NCBI GenBank assembly: GCA_008694505.1
Contig: VZDJ01000216.1
Location: 3,423,511-3,487,510 of the forward strand
Reading direction: 5' to 3'
Origin: Cyanoderma ruficeps
Lineage: Eukaryota > Chordata > Aves > Passeriformes > Timaliidae
Length of the DNA stretch: 64,000 nt
Below are positions 48,424 to 61,530 of the stretch, in pieces; position 1 is the stretch's first letter, and each line of letters opens with the position of its first letter. The notes beneath the pieces were generated by a model that was given only the letters and a program-made list of their open reading frames with translations, had not been told where the DNA came from and did not search any database. The translations under genes and the position numbers were made by a program.

Positions 48424-48717
48424 TGTCGCAAGAGGACATGAAAGAACCACACTCACCTGTCAGGCTTTGAGACAAGAAAGAGAGAGGAAGTTTATTTTGG
48501 GATCTCAATTTATATAGTCTTTGGAATTTAATCAGGGATTGGGGGACAAGAGTAACACCTCTCTGATCCCAGTGGTCAACCTAGAAGTCCATCATTTTTT
48601 CCTTCCCCCTGGAAGGAATGTATTATTTACTAAACATCAGTCTTTGTTTATGTTACAAGCCTAAGAGAGCTCCAGTAGAAATGTAAAACATCAGAAGGCT
48701 GAAAAATCAGGGCGACA
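48424..48717 (-). mobile_element. Solo LTR (294 bp) inserted in a minisatellite
   Basis: The element starts TGTCGC and ends GCGACA, perfect 6-bp inverted ends of the TG…CA kind. Read on the minus strand it has a U3-like part, a TATA-type ACTATATAAATT, an AATAAA about 15 bases further on, then a short R/U5-like tail. The flanks are agtcac on the left and ggtcac on the right, a 6-bp target duplication with one mismatch; six bases is typical of class II (ERVK or alpharetrovirus-like) elements. No internal viral sequence remains, so it is a solo LTR. The family is not named. The short length suggests a compact avian LTR. Confidence 0.85.
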
Positions 48718-48911
48718 GGTCACAGCATGGACATCCACACCGGTCTGTGGCACAAGATCACAGCATGGACACCTACACCAGTCCATGGCACTGCTCACAG
48801 CCTGGACATCCACACCAGCCCATGGCACTGGGTCACAGCATGGACACCCACATCAATCCATGGCACTGGGTCACAGCCTGGACATCCAGCCAGTCCATGG
48901 CACTGACTCTT
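48718..48911 (+). repeat. 38-bp minisatellite, right part
   Basis: About five further copies of the unit seen before the LTR, with variants such as catcaatcc and catccagcc. Removing the LTR plus one target copy restores a continuous repeat, which shows that the array existed before the insertion. Confidence 0.93.
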
Positions 48912-51900
48912 GGTACCAGGTTTCCACCTCCAAGGGCTGAGTGGTGCTGCTGCCCTGCTCCCCCTGCTGCAGCCCCAGCCTCCAGCCGGGCAGCCCCAGC
49001 GATGCCCTAATTCCCCTGCTCAGCAGCCGCCTCCCAAGACAAGCTGTGCCTGTCTGCGAGCACGGCAGCGTGGCGGCGTGCCCGGGGCCCGGACGGGGGA
49101 GGGCAGGAGCTGGAGGGCAGGTGCTTGCACGGCTGCCGCCACACCAAGCCGGTGCCAGGAGGGGAGTCCTTCACCCTGCACAGCCACCACCCTCAGCTGG
49201 GACATCCCTGGCTCTGGGAAAGGCCACGGATGAAGTGATGGGACAAAGCCAGGCAGCTCCTCCGAGCCCCGTGGGGGATGGACCGTCTCTTTCCTGCTGT
49301 GTGTTTGTCCAATTCCAAGCACCAAGTGCTGGGATGGGCGAGGTAGCACGGAACAAAGGCTGGAGGCAGGTTGTATTCAGCTCACACCAGCTACCTCTGC
49401 TTGCTGGGAAGAAAGGAGCCCTTTGTTTGGAAACAGCAGCTACTCCCACCAAACCACGCACAGGGCTCCGCGCTGCAGAACCCCATGTTATGTACAGGAG
49501 CAGTTTGGCACAAAATGGTCCCTGGTCCCCCCTCCCCGTGCTATCCTCACCCTCACAGCTCGGTGCAGGGAGCATATCCTGGCTCTCCAAAGGCTGAAGT
49601 GTGTGGCCAGGGGATGGGGATGAGATCACAGCCTGGGAATGCGCCCTTTGCACAGCCCCACAGAGCCCACCCCGTGGGCAAAGCACGGCTGCTGTGGCCG
49701 AAGGTGCTGCCTGTCCCTGCCTGCACTGAGCCCCCAAAACACACCCGGGGCTGGCGGCCAGCTGGGGCTGACATGGTGTGGGGCTGACATGGATGTGCCA
49801 CGGAAGTGGGGCTGATACGGGTATGGGGCTGATACGGATGTGGGGCTGACACAGGTCTGGGGCTGACAGGGATCTGGGGCTGACACGGGTCTGGGGCTGA
49901 CACGGGGCTGGGGTGACATGGCTCTAGGGCTGACAGGGATCTGGGGTTCGGGTGCCAGGCTCGGGGCTGTCCCCAGGAAGCGCAGCCGTGGATGCGGCCG
50001 GGCTCACTCCCATCCCTTCACCAGCGTCATGCTGCTGCTGGGGCATTCCTGTGTTCAGGTGGTTTCTCCCTGCAGGGAGTGTTATGGGATCTCTGGGCTG
50101 TGCCCTGGAGCACTGTGAGACCCAAAGCCACAAAGGGACCCCGTTATCCGGGCACAAGGGACAGCCCTCACTCAGACACACTCCCCGCAGCCTCTGTGCT
50201 GCTGAGTTTATTATAACATGCTTCTCGTTTCCCTTCTCTCGCCCAACAAATTAACTTTAACAGTAAATTAACTTTATTCTGCTGCTGGTCAGGCTGTCGG
50301 ATGGGAGCGAGGCAGATTTTCCCCCCGGCCGTTCCGGGAGGCCCCGCGCCCGGGCAGCAGGGCCGTGACTCACCGGCTTTCAGGCTGCCTATTGAAGGGA
50401 CCGGAGCCCGAACAAAGCCCCCATTCACTCCCAGGCCTCGGCTAGTTTTTCTTTGAGCCCTCACTGCTTTATTTTTATTCTTTCCCAAACATTGTTGGCT
50501 AATTTCATTGACAAAATTCATAACTTGGGGTTGGAGAGCTCGCTCCTATTCAGCTACGAGCGCTGGGGGGTTTTGTTTTTCTTTTCCTTGCTGCCCTGTC
50601 TTGCCTCGTTCTCTGCATCGTCCTGAAGGCAGTTTCCAGCCTGTGCCATGCCGAGGGATGGAGCTGAGGGACACAGCCCTTCGCAGAGAGTTTAGGTGCT
50701 CCTCAGTTTTTGGGTGGAGGAGAAAAAGCACCACGGCAAGGTCAGAACCTGAAGCACAAGGGTGACTCTGAGGGCAGCACGGACAGGACTGAAATCGTGC
50801 ACTACAGAGCCGAGTGACTCCTGGAAGCACACAGCAAATATTTAAAATCAAAAGCTTGTTAAACTTTTATGTCTGCAATACTCTGCATCCAGTCCAGTTA
50901 ATTATAGTCCTTTAAAAACATCTGCATTTCATAAAGGACTAAGTTTCCTTCCCCTCAGGCTGCCCCTCCTGAGACATCCCTCTCCAGGCTGCTGGGTTAC
51001 ACAGTAATTACAATCCACAAGTACCTGACATCACCACCAAGTGCAGTGCATTATGGTTTCGAAAACAAGAGAAACAATATTGCTCAAGATGGGTCTGAGC
51101 CAAAACCCCAGCTCCAAACACCATCATTTTTTCTGGCAGAGTTGAGAGCCAGAGCCCTGCGTGGCAGCCAGGACCCCCCTGGAAATGTCACAGGCAGAGA
51201 ATGGAGGAGTCACTTTGAGCTTTGGTAAGGCAAAGGATATTTCTCCTGCCTGCTGACTGGAGGGGTGTAAATACATGCAGGGCATCACTGGCAGAGCTGC
51301 AGGAGCCAGAGCACCCTCGTCCCATCCAGCCCAGTGCACACGAGGGTGCTGACTGTGCCTGACCATCATTTTGGGAAGGGGCGTGGGTTGGACCCAAAGC
51401 AGCTCCGAGGTGGGAGCAGGCAGCACCACCTTCCTAAGCTGGCAGCACCAGCCCCACAGCAGCACAGGCACCCAGCCCAGGGACCCTGCTCTGGTGTCAG
51501 GGCAAGAGGCTGTGGGTTCCTTCCCTCCCTTCCAGCTGGGAGGAGGCAGAGCCTGCCTTGAGAGAACCTGCTACAAGCTTATCTCTGTTATATACCTACA
51601 CACATGATAGACAGACATCACTGGGCTTATGGCCACCAAAGGGCACTCCGCTGGTACCTAAAGCAAAGTCCTAATGGTGTTTTATGTGGTAAATCCCTCT
51701 TCTCTTTCTCTCCAGAGACAGAGGCTGGTTCTGGGGTGAGAGAGCGGGGCAGGAGCATCAGCCCCACCAACCTGCAGGAACAGCCTCCATGACCTGCCAC
51801 CTTCTTGCTTTGCTGAGCTCTCAAGGCCAGGTCTCTTTCCTTGTTCATTTATGGGTTTGTTTGCCTGCAGAGAGGAGCTGGTTAGAGGAGAAAGAGTGTG

Positions 51901-52656
51901 ATTTTCAGTCCGCAGAGCGAGCAATTTACTTTTTAAGGTTGTTTGCCAAAACCACATTCCTGCTTCAGCTCCCAGTCCAAGCAGAGGGGAGGCTGAGATC
52001 AGAAACGAGAGTCAGGGACTGATTTTCCTCAATTGCTTGTGCTCTCTCTGCCTTGTGTGAGAGCTGAGCTCACTCAAGGGTTGAGGCATCCTCTGTACCT
52101 TCACATCTGAACAACAAGCAGGGAAAGCAAAAACCACAGGATTTCCTCTGCTGTCAGCAATACCCAATAAATTCACAGCGAGAGTGAGCCTTTAAAAGAA
52201 AATATAAAACTAAAAATCCCCCAAACCAAACATTTTATCCTTTCCTGGTCTAATTGGGGAATAAACTTAATATCTAATTTTAAGGGTGAAGTGAAAAGGA
52301 AAGGGATGAAAGCGTGTCGAGGCAAGCGCTGCGCCCAGCCGTGATCACAGGCAGCAGGCTGGGGCTGCACCTCCAGAGGAAGCAGCAGCTCTGCCTTGAT
52401 GTGCTCTCACTCAGTGGGGCTGTGGCAGGAGTCAGGCCCTTCTCTACCCCACACAGCCTGTGCTGCCACCACCAGAACCTGGGAAACCATGGAAAACAAC
52501 CAGCAGCCTCAGCTGGGATCCGCTGTGTGCCGGGAGCAGCTGGAACACCCTGGGTGCTGGGTGTGAGGGACTGAGCTCAGTCTCCCTTATCCCGTGGGTG
52601 CAGCCCCACTCAGATTAGTGGGGTGGTTCCTGGGTTCCTGGTCTCTCAGGTGTGGA
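48912..52656. other. Intergenic GC-rich sequence, no gene recognised
   Basis: Several GC-rich stretches and an 18-bp minisatellite at 49.76 kb. Near 50.25 kb the block aaattaacttta occurs twice in 28 bases. Frames at 48941-49597 (+) and 49171-49737 (-) overlap in antisense and have no recognised domains. Confidence 0.6.
49763..49945 (+). repeat. 18-bp minisatellite, about 10 copies
   Basis: Unit near TGGGGCTGACACGGGTCT, with alternating atgg, acgg and aggg variants. Copies become irregular at both ends. The minus-strand frame through it gives a QPHT/SPR-type repeat peptide that is not a gene. Confidence 0.93.
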
Positions 52657-52685
52657 TTTTAAGGCTACCCAAAGTAGCCTTAAAA
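52657..52685. repeat. Perfect inverted repeat, 12-bp arms, 5-bp loop
   Basis: TTTTAAGGCTAC, spacer CCAAA, then the exact reverse complement GTAGCCTTAAAA. Loop size is ideal for a stable hairpin in RNA or single-stranded DNA. The U run that would follow in a bacterial terminator has no meaning here. No attached mobile element is recognised. Confidence 0.93.
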
Positions 52686-54269
52686 GTGCCTTGGATGGGC
52701 ACGAGATGATTTTACATCGATTAAAGGATGCTCTGGTGGTGAAGGGACATGGTCAGTGCTGCTGCCTTGCAGCTGCAGGGAGACAGGCTGGGGGTGGGAA
52801 GCCCATCTGGGAGCAGAGGGCCTGACCCCTCTTCCCTCACTCCACACTCTGGCTGCTCTCCAGGCTCCCTCTGCTCTCCTGCTGCCTCACATCTCTCCAG
52901 CTGGATGTGCCCAGCTGGTGACACAGGAGTGCCCCTCACCATGGCTGCTTAGCACAGCCACCATAGAGCCTGGAAGCTGTTACTGCACCCCCAGCTTTCC
53001 CTCAGCGCCCTCACTTCTTCCCAAAGCCCCACCAGGTTTCTGAGCATCACAAAGCTCTCCCAGCCAAAGCAGGCTGAGAAATCCTGGTCTCTGTAACAGA
53101 GGCAGTGTGGTCAAGGCGGGGCTCCTGGGAAGCCCTGGACAGGTCACCTGGGGCACTCCTGGGGCTGTGCAGGTGCCCTGCTGTGTTCCCCAGCTCCCGT
53201 GGGTTTGGTGCCACTGAAGCAGTCCCCAGGGAGAAGTGCCACAGCCCCAAAGTGTGGGGACCTTGCTGACAGCCAGTGGACCCTTGCAGCTGTCCCTCAG
53301 CTTTGCAGTCTTCCCAAAGACAGTCTGCAATTCCCCAAATGGGGGCGATTCCTTAAGGAAAGAGGAGCAGTCTGTGCTTGCTTGTCTTCAAAGAGCAGTT
53401 TACCAAAATAATACCTGCTTTTGAGACCTGTTTCTTCTTTCCTTGCTTTCTCTTCCACAAACCACTGCCCCACTTCTGCTGCCTCTGGAGCAGCCCAGCC
53501 ACACACCAGAGCATCACTCCCATTCTGGGTGTCACACCACATTGGGGACAGTTTAACATGCATTGGGTGCTGCTCCCCAAAGGGTTCTCCATGTGCATTA
53601 AGCTCTGTGTCCTGCAGGGAGGTGCTGTGAAGCCCCATGGATGGGGTGAAGAGTCCTGGCACCCTGGTCCATACTCTGAAAGAGCTGGTGGCCCCTTCCA
53701 CCAGCAGTGCTGGGGTTCCTAAAATAAGTCTCTTGGCTAATTATTTTCTCTCCCCGTTGCCCTTCTCTTCTCCTGTCTGTAACTCTTCCATCCTGTGTGT
53801 TTGGTTTGCTGCTCCAGCCTCTCCTCCTGCCCGGGATGCACAGACATCAATGGGCTGCACCAGCTTTTGTTCAATCCCAGGGAAGCCTGGTGGTGCAGGG
53901 GGGAAGCCATGGTGCTCCTCAGTCCCTCTTAGAAAGCCAAAATGCCACCCAAGGGCACTAAAGCACTACTGGGCTCACACCCCCCACTTTACACTGTTCC
54001 CCAACCCTCAAACAGAGGGTTCCCCCTGCATTTCCACAGTGACACGGGGACAGGGGGCACGGCCCAGCTCGGCAGGCTGGCATGTCTTTAGGGCAAATAC
54101 ATCCTTCAGTGGGCAGAAAAAGGATTTGTCTGTGAAGGATTTGTCTTTCTAAATGCAGAGAAGAGATATTTATATTAAAAAAAAAAAAAAAAAAGGCTTG
54201 TAATATACCAGAATACCTTCTTCCCTCACCAAAGGTCAAACTTAGATCCAATTTCAGTCAGGAGGGAGA

Positions 54270-54720
54270 CGTCTGTCAGACAAGCACTAATCACTATTTA
54301 GTATTCATATTCACCTATTAGAAGCTCCATGCTGTAAACATGTCTATGAATTAACAAGGCATCTGGCCTCTCTTATACAATATGAGCAGCTTGGATCATA
54401 AAGTGTCTGCAGAAAATAAAAAGTGCCTTCCATCTGTCTCTCCCAAATATCACTGCTATCACCAAAGCAAACAGACCGGCTCTTCCAAAGCAGCGCCGGC
54501 CCCCTCCCCCAGAACGTGTTAGTCAAACAAAAACAAGCGTTTCACCGAGAGCACTTGACAGATCTGAAACGGCTCCGAGGAGCCAGGCGCAAATTAAGAA
54601 CTGGGGAAAAATTAGCTGAAAGATAACTGGGGAAGAAAAAAAAAAAAAGAAGCAAGCTTCCTAATAACAAGGTCTTTTCTTAGCTCTCTGAGTAATTACC
54701 CACAGTGCTGGCGCTGTTGA
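54270..54720. promoter_or_regulatory. Candidate regulatory block
   Basis: AT-rich, repeat-free sequence with sharp contrast to the GC-rich flanks, including AATTAACAAGG, CTAATAACAAGG and GAGTAATTACCC homeodomain/SOX-type cores. Conserved non-coding elements often look like this; no alignment was available. Confidence 0.25.
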
Positions 54721-57529
54721 AGCCATGGGAAGGTCAGTGATGCCCGGCAAAGATGTGTGGGCATGCCAGGACCGGTGCCAGGGCAGTGCCCCCCTGGGAG
54801 CTGCTGTCCCCAGCTTTGACACCTTTGCAGCTGGCGGCAGAGAAGGATGCTGTGGGATCAGGGTGACCCTTGGAAGGGCCAGAGGCTTCGCTCAGCCCTG
54901 CAGCGTGGAAAAGGCAAACCCCAGGTGGCCCTGAGCCATCAGGGAAAGGCTCCGTGTGTGGCTGCCTGGGGAAAGCTCAGCTCCGGCGATGCCACCGTTG
55001 CAGACTGGCTGCAAGTCCCCTCCCAGCTCCATGGGCTGTGTTTTCCCTCTAATCCAGAGCCCTTCGGCTCCTCACTCTGCTCCCGGGATGTCAGTGGGAA
55101 ATACATGGGAGCTAAAGGTGGGAAATTTGTGCCTGTTCCCAGTGCAGGGCAGATGGGGCAGTTCCAGAGGAGCTGTGCCAGTGCAGGATATCAAAGTGAG
55201 CTGCTGGGGCCAGTGAGGAATTGGAGCTGCCCTGCTGGTGGTGAGAGGGAAGGGCTGGGGAAGCCCCTGCCATGTCCCCGCTGGGTTATTGAGGGTCAGT
55301 GGGGACAGCAGAGGCTGGTGGGACAGCAGGAGCAGCGTCAGAGGTGGGGCAGGAGACCTCCCATCCCCACAACACCCAGCCCCTCCCCTTGTCTCTGTGT
55401 TCCCTGTCTCACTGCCTTTCCTTGTCTGGCTTCCCAGCCTACTGCAGATTCCAGCTCTTGTGCTTCCCAGGGAAACCCATCTGCTGGCAAACAGGGTGGC
55501 TTCCTGCTGGCTTAGCTCCTGCTAAGGACTGCATGGGCCTCTGGGTGAAGGCAGGGCCTGGACCATCATCACTGTTGGGGGCAGTGCTCACCCAAGAGGC
55601 TCCAGGTCCCCAGGACATCGCTCGTGCCCTGGTTAAAGCTGGTGGCCTTAAACCAGCTCAGGCTTCTCCATCTCAAGGGAAGGGAAGGTCTGCTCTAAAC
55701 ACCGGCTTTGTTTTCCGAGGATAAATTTAAACCAAGGGGAAGGAAGAATGAGGTTCATAAATCAGGCAGGTCTGAAAATGAGGCATGAAAAATGAATGAG
55801 CAGAGTGCGTGTGCGAGCGCTGCCGCCCAGCCCTGCCCGGCTGGCACAGCCCAGCCCTGCCACAGCCCCCAGCCCAGCAGCACTGCCCCAGGCAGCTCCC
55901 TGTCCTTGCTGCCTCTTCTCCAGCTCACACCCACACAGAAAACACCTCCCCGCCTTTAAACTTGAGCTGCCCAGGCTGTGATGGGCTGGATGTGCTCAGG
56001 GTCTGCCTCCCTCCGCTTCCCCGGCCGGGTTTAAACAATGTTTTTAAGCTGATTGGACTGCGTGAGATGTTTAAAGCTAACACCAGGGGTCAGAGGGAAG
56101 AGATGGCTCTCTGGAAGTGGTTCTCACATCCCCCACATGCAGGGGATGACAGGAAGAAGAAAACCAGGAGGCTTCCAGACCTCCCAGCTGCAGACATCCG
56201 AGGAGCTGGCTGTACCCGATGGGCCTCTCTCAGCTCCCTGCCTGGCCAGCAGGATGTTCCTGTAACAACAGAGCAGAGTATCTGTCTCCTCCAAACCATC
56301 CCCTGAGACAGCACCTTCCTGGGAATGGGGCTGGAGCAGCCTGGCTTGGTGATGGACTCACTCAGTGGGAGGGGGATCTGCACCTCACCCTCAGGCTTTG
56401 CTGTGTCAGGTCCACGATGTGCAGATCTGGCTTGGATTGCTGAGAAACCCTCACAGTTTGCAGCTCCCGGTGCATCAGGGGCCTTGGCCACAAATATTTG
56501 CATTTTTCAAAGGAAAAAGGCCCCTGCCAAACCAACCCAACACGACTGCAGCTGCTGTGCTGGGATGTGACAAGGCAAGTTCTGAAAATACCCACCTGTG
56601 CCATTTGCCATGCAAATAATTTGAAGAAATAATTCAGCCTGGGGCTTAGGGAGAAATGGTGAGAGACTGGCCAGTGGCTGAGGCAGCCCAGAGCAGCTGG
56701 TATGGAGCTGGAAAAGGTGGGAAGGAGGGAGAAAGAGGAATAATGATGGGGAAATTTGGTTTTGGCTGCCTGTGAGGTGACCTTAAGTGTCCCCATCTGA
56801 GGGACCTGGGACTAGGAAAAGCTCTTATGGAGCATCACCATTCAGAACATCACCTCCTTCTGCCGGGGAAAAACCTCTGAAATATGAATGTTTTCCTTCC
56901 TGTAAGGATTTCCCTGCCCCTGTTATACTGTGTTAACCACTTGCACTGCTGCAAAAATCTGCCACAGAAGATTCCCAGGCAGTTCCAGGGCCAGGCACCA
57001 CCTCCACAGTCCCCCAGGACAGAAGCAGCTGCTTTTCCCAGCTCTGGGATGGCAGCAAGACCCAGGGCTGCCCTCGGCCCCGCTGCTGCCTGACCCCAGT
57101 CCCGGGCCACCAAAATCAATAGGGAATTTGTCACCAGCCCCAGTGGGGACAGGATCAGCCTCTGCATGCACAGGGAAACCCCTGGAGCATGAAAGCTAAT
57201 TTAAGAGGAGCTCATCTCCTGGTGTTCAGAGACATGGAGCAAGGAAAAAGCATGACAGATTTTGGTATATTTTAACTGAATTATTGTCCACTGGGGATTG
57301 AGCCAAGACCACAAACATTATTTCACTTTCTGGTGAGGCTGCAGTGATGAATATGGGTTTCAAAGGAGAAAAGCTGGGTGGTTCTTGTATCTAATCTTGA
57401 GTCATTCCTCCTCCTTTGGAGGCTGAACATCACAGCACAGGGATGCTGAAACAAAGACTCCCGTTCCTTAGCAAGGCATCAGGGTCTGCAGGTGAATGCA
57501 ACGAGGCTTAAAAACACACATATCGAAAT

Positions 57530-58260
57530 GCAACAGAATTTTGCACTAGGCTCTGTTAAAAATATTCTGTTTAATTGATTTTTTAAAAAAATCTATTATG
57601 CTGCTCTAGGCATGGCTATTGATCTGCAGCGCTGGAGAAGTAATGAAGAAGCCTTCAAATCAATAAGGCCAAAGTATATCTCAAACTATATCTGCTCCAC
57701 CAGCACAACAGGGATGTGGCCAGTGAAATTCCCCAGTCAGGACCGGGAGTATGAACAAACCTGTTCTGATGACTGCAGAGATTTATTTCTATTGGCATAA
57801 ACATAACTAATGAAACCTCGGCGACTCTTCACTTCCGCGAAAGCTGATAATATATTGTGGTGCTCACAATGAAATGAGCAAGAACACATTTGCAAAGGAA
57901 GAAAAAAAAACCCAACTCCCTCAACCGTGAGCTGTATTTCCTTCTTGGTGCCCTTGATTCTCCTCCACCCCCTTCCCCCAGACAAGGTAATATTTCTTCT
58001 CGGAGCTCTCGCTCTCGTACGGGCTTTAACAAGGCTTTTGTAAGTCTCCAAGGCTGCAGTTTTAGGTTTTTCTTTTATCCCTTGCTGTCAGGATGGAGTA
58101 GGTAGGCAGCTAAAATCACAGGCTGATAATATTGTTTGGGGCTAACAGCCTTATCTTATCTTGTTCGTATTATTCATATTACCTTAGATAAGCCACCTGG
58201 GGCCGCACACAAGCAAGATCCAGGGAAGTGACCTCATTACAGTTCAGGTGCCTATTTACT
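57530..58260. promoter_or_regulatory. Candidate regulatory block with GATA-type sites
   Basis: Low-repeat block holding CTTATCTTATCTTG (two adjacent GATA cores on the minus strand) and nearby AGATAAG. A 62-codon plus frame (57612-57797) follows an acceptor-like ctctag but has no recognisable protein match, so I favour regulatory over coding DNA. Confidence 0.3.
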
Positions 58261-61200
58261 GTAATAAGAACAGCTGGACTAACACAGCCACACTTTGAAC
58301 TTGGCTGGCACTTTCCATCTGAGGCTTTGACTCCATCCCTTTCACACTTCAGAGCACAGAGGAACGGAGGAGCCGGAGTTAATCAGCTCCACCACTTTTC
58401 CTGCAAAAGGGATTTACAGGAGGGTTTTGGCCACTGGACATGGAAGGGCTGTGGAAGGGTGAGTGCTCAGCATGGGCTGCACGCCCAGAGCCAGGGGGCC
58501 TTTTGCTGAGAATCCCCCATTGATGGAAAAGAAATGTTAAAAACAATCAGCTCTTTATTCCCCGTCTCAAGCTGACGTGGGACATCAGTTGGTTCTGCAT
58601 TTCTACCCCAAACAGATGCAGCACAGGTTTGTCCCTGCACAAGGGTTTCCTCCTTCCCAGCTCGGGAATTCAGACAGGTTTCCATGGGCACGGCCGTGGC
58701 CAGGGTGAGAGATCCTGCTGCCTGAGCTGCCCAGGAGGGACAGCAGGGGTGGCACCTCTGGGGACAGCCCCAGCAGCCACACGCTGCTCAGTGCCACACC
58801 GGTTCCAGCTGAGGACCGTGACAGCCACTGAGCACTTCAGGCGCTTTCAGCCAGCAAATTAATCTAATTTTTTTTTTTTTTTTAAAAAAGGAATCTCCTA
58901 AGTTTAAAAATATGGTAATGCAATTAGTGGCTTTGGCAGGCTAATGAAGCCACTTTAAACCCTTGCAAAAATACCATTAAAAGAGAATGCTTAAGAGCCT
59001 CTTCAAACTTTCCAAAATGAGAAGTACGTTCGTATTCAGAAGATGCCAATCTAGTCTCCTTTCTCCAAGGTTCAAGATTAATTAGGGACTTGTTTAGTGC
59101 ATGAATGAGGAAACAAATGAACTCTTGGATCACAGAGCACTGGAACCAATTTTTTAATCATTTTTTTTTCTTTACAATTACATTCCTATCAAGAAAGTCT
59201 TCATTAGACTTTCTGTCACGGGGCCACATCATGCCAGGTAACTGTTACAAGTGCTTGGCTTCCACCCAAAGACTGAACACTATGAGTTTTCTGAGAAAGA
59301 AATACACGTGAAATATATTTAGCGCTGTATTTTCTCATTAAAATGTTACTGCATTTTCATAATAAATACATATAACCTTTCCTCTCTCCAAACAAATTGT
59401 TTAGAAAAGACCAATAACATCTTCCCCTTTACAAAATCTGCCTGGGTGTTTAAAGGCTACCTTTGAGAAATACATTAATGTCTGATCTAAGAAGCAGCAC
59501 ACAATAGATGGAGATTACTCAAGTAAGGAATAATAGATGGGAAGAGAAAAAATATGTTTGAGACTAATTGTTAAAAGAATGGGCTTTGCATGTTTAGTGA
59601 AGGAGAAAGGAAAAAAGTAACTGCTCCTTTTTTCTTTCTTCAATGAGTTACAACCTGCCCTGGAATTTGAGGGATTTGTTTGGCTAATCCCATCCAAAAT
59701 GAGATGCAGATTTGGATCAAAATTGTACAAAAATTCAGGCATTTTCTGCTCATGGTGAGGATCAGCTGAGAGAACTCACTCCTCATCACTCCCTTACACA
59801 CACAGCAGGTTTGTTTTGATGCTGAGAATTTCTCCAGAAAAGAGAAAAAAAAACAAGGCGGCACTAAAATAGATTAATTTGCAGAAAGATTCTGCTGTAG
59901 TCATGCAGAGAAAGGGAACCAAAACCCCAACGAGGCTGAGCTGCAAAGCACAGACACACAAAATGCCAAAGACCGTGTTCCTTCACTGCTGCTTATGAGC
60001 TTTTCCTAATTAAAAACTTAATTGCGTTTAGGTGAGCTGCATCCAAAAGGCAGGTCGCAAAATCCGTGGTGTGAGGAGCTCCCTGGGCATGAGCGGGGGC
60101 CTTGTGTGCCCAGCTGTGCCTCTCATTCTCCTCACCCAGGTGATGAGGAGGAGGAAGGTTCCCCGCACAGCTGGGGAAGGGATGGGTCACGGGAACCATG
60201 ACTGGCAGATCTTCTCCCTCCTTCCCGTTAGCGCCCATTTATCATCAGCCAGACCTCTGGCAGGGTGCAGGGATAATGCTCTCCTGAGTGGGAAGGCAAG
60301 GGGATAATTTTCATTGCTGATTTGTTCATCTCTACCTGGCTGCTGTCCTTGGAGCAATAGCGGAGCCGAGCGGCGCTGCCGGGGTCGCCCTTCCTTGGGC
60401 AATTTATAAATGAAGGAGCTTCACCTCCCACCAGCCTCCCTGAGCCCACACTGCCCCACAGCCTGATGGAGTCTGTGCAAGGGATACTCCTTTTGCAGGG
60501 GCCAGGATCACACTCATTGCCTCCCCAGCAAGAGCACAATTTGGGGATGTGTGGGGAGGGGAGGACCATGAGGACCTGCAGTGACTGCTGACACAAGGCT
60601 CCGACTTCAGAAGGCTGAAAATGACTCCTTCATTTTTGGGATGTGTCTCCCTTATATACTATTCTACACAGACCAAGTTGATTGGTGACCAGAAGACAAA
60701 CTTCTTCAATTAACACATTGGTTAGACCAGAGGGACATCAAAAAGAAGGCCCTTGTAGGAAAAGAATGTAAACATAGGTAGCTACAAAAACATGTCTCTT
60801 GTTTACAGAAAATGCCCTGGGAAAAGAATTTCAGAAAACCAAAACACCTCAGGCACGAACCAGGGCTACAACCTGCAGTGTCTTTGTGTCTTTGCAAGCA
60901 CTGAAATCTAGACTTGTTTTGCTTACAGCCTTCACAGCACATCTCTCAGCAGCAGGTGAATGCACAGGCACCTGAGCAGTGGGGAAGGTGTCCCTTTGGA
61001 CAGCTCCTGCCACCACCAAACCTCCAGCTGGGACCCTTTGCTGAAAGGCCAGAAGTCTTTGTTTCAAAACCTCCCCTCCCAGGATTATGACTTTAATCCA
61101 AGTGATTAGATGGGTCCAGCTGCTGATGAGTATTGTTGGATGAACAGGTCCTGGGGTGTGCTGTCTCCAGCTGGGCACTTCAGTCACCTCTGTGACAGTT

Positions 61201-61530
61201 AATGGTGGTAATTTATAGCTCCATAATCCACAGTCCCACGATGCCAATAACCTGAGGATACAAACCTCTGAATGTTCTGATAGGAATGCAGAATAACATC
61301 CTGCTTGCCTGGATCTTGTCTTTGCCAAGTACTCAGCATCTCAGGCAGGCCTGAAGTGGTTGTGGATTCCAGAGACCTCCCAGACTTCTGCATGTTTGAG
61401 TTGTTTTCATTTTATTTCTCCCATCCTTCTTAGTGCTAGTGACACTCATTTCATGCAGTGACACCCATTTCATGCAGCAGGGAGGTGTTTTTGTCAGATT
61501 CCCATCCTTGCTGTCACGTGCTCTACCCTT

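Larger units (their letters stand above)
52686..61530. other. Intergenic sequence, no gene recognised
   Basis: Alternates GC-rich stretches with AT-rich, repeat-poor blocks (54.27-54.72, 57.53-58.26 and 58.86-59.50 kb). Poly(A) or poly(T) runs occur at about 54177-54194 and 58868-58885. The longest frame, 54847-55515 (+, 222 codons), has a low-information Gly/Ser/Pro composition and no domain I recognise. Confidence 0.6.

Noticed and set aside
48302..48911. Regular repeats with an intervening block, considered as a CRISPR-like array
   Set aside because: Units are tandem without unique spacers, vary in sequence, and the interruption is an LTR; the genome is a vertebrate's.
52657..52685. Hairpin considered as an intrinsic terminator or microRNA precursor
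   Set aside because: Bacterial termination does not apply, and the 12-bp stem is far too short for a microRNA precursor.
54847..55515. 222-codon plus frame
   Set aside because: Low-information composition, overlapping frames of similar length, no family resemblance and no splice or promoter context.
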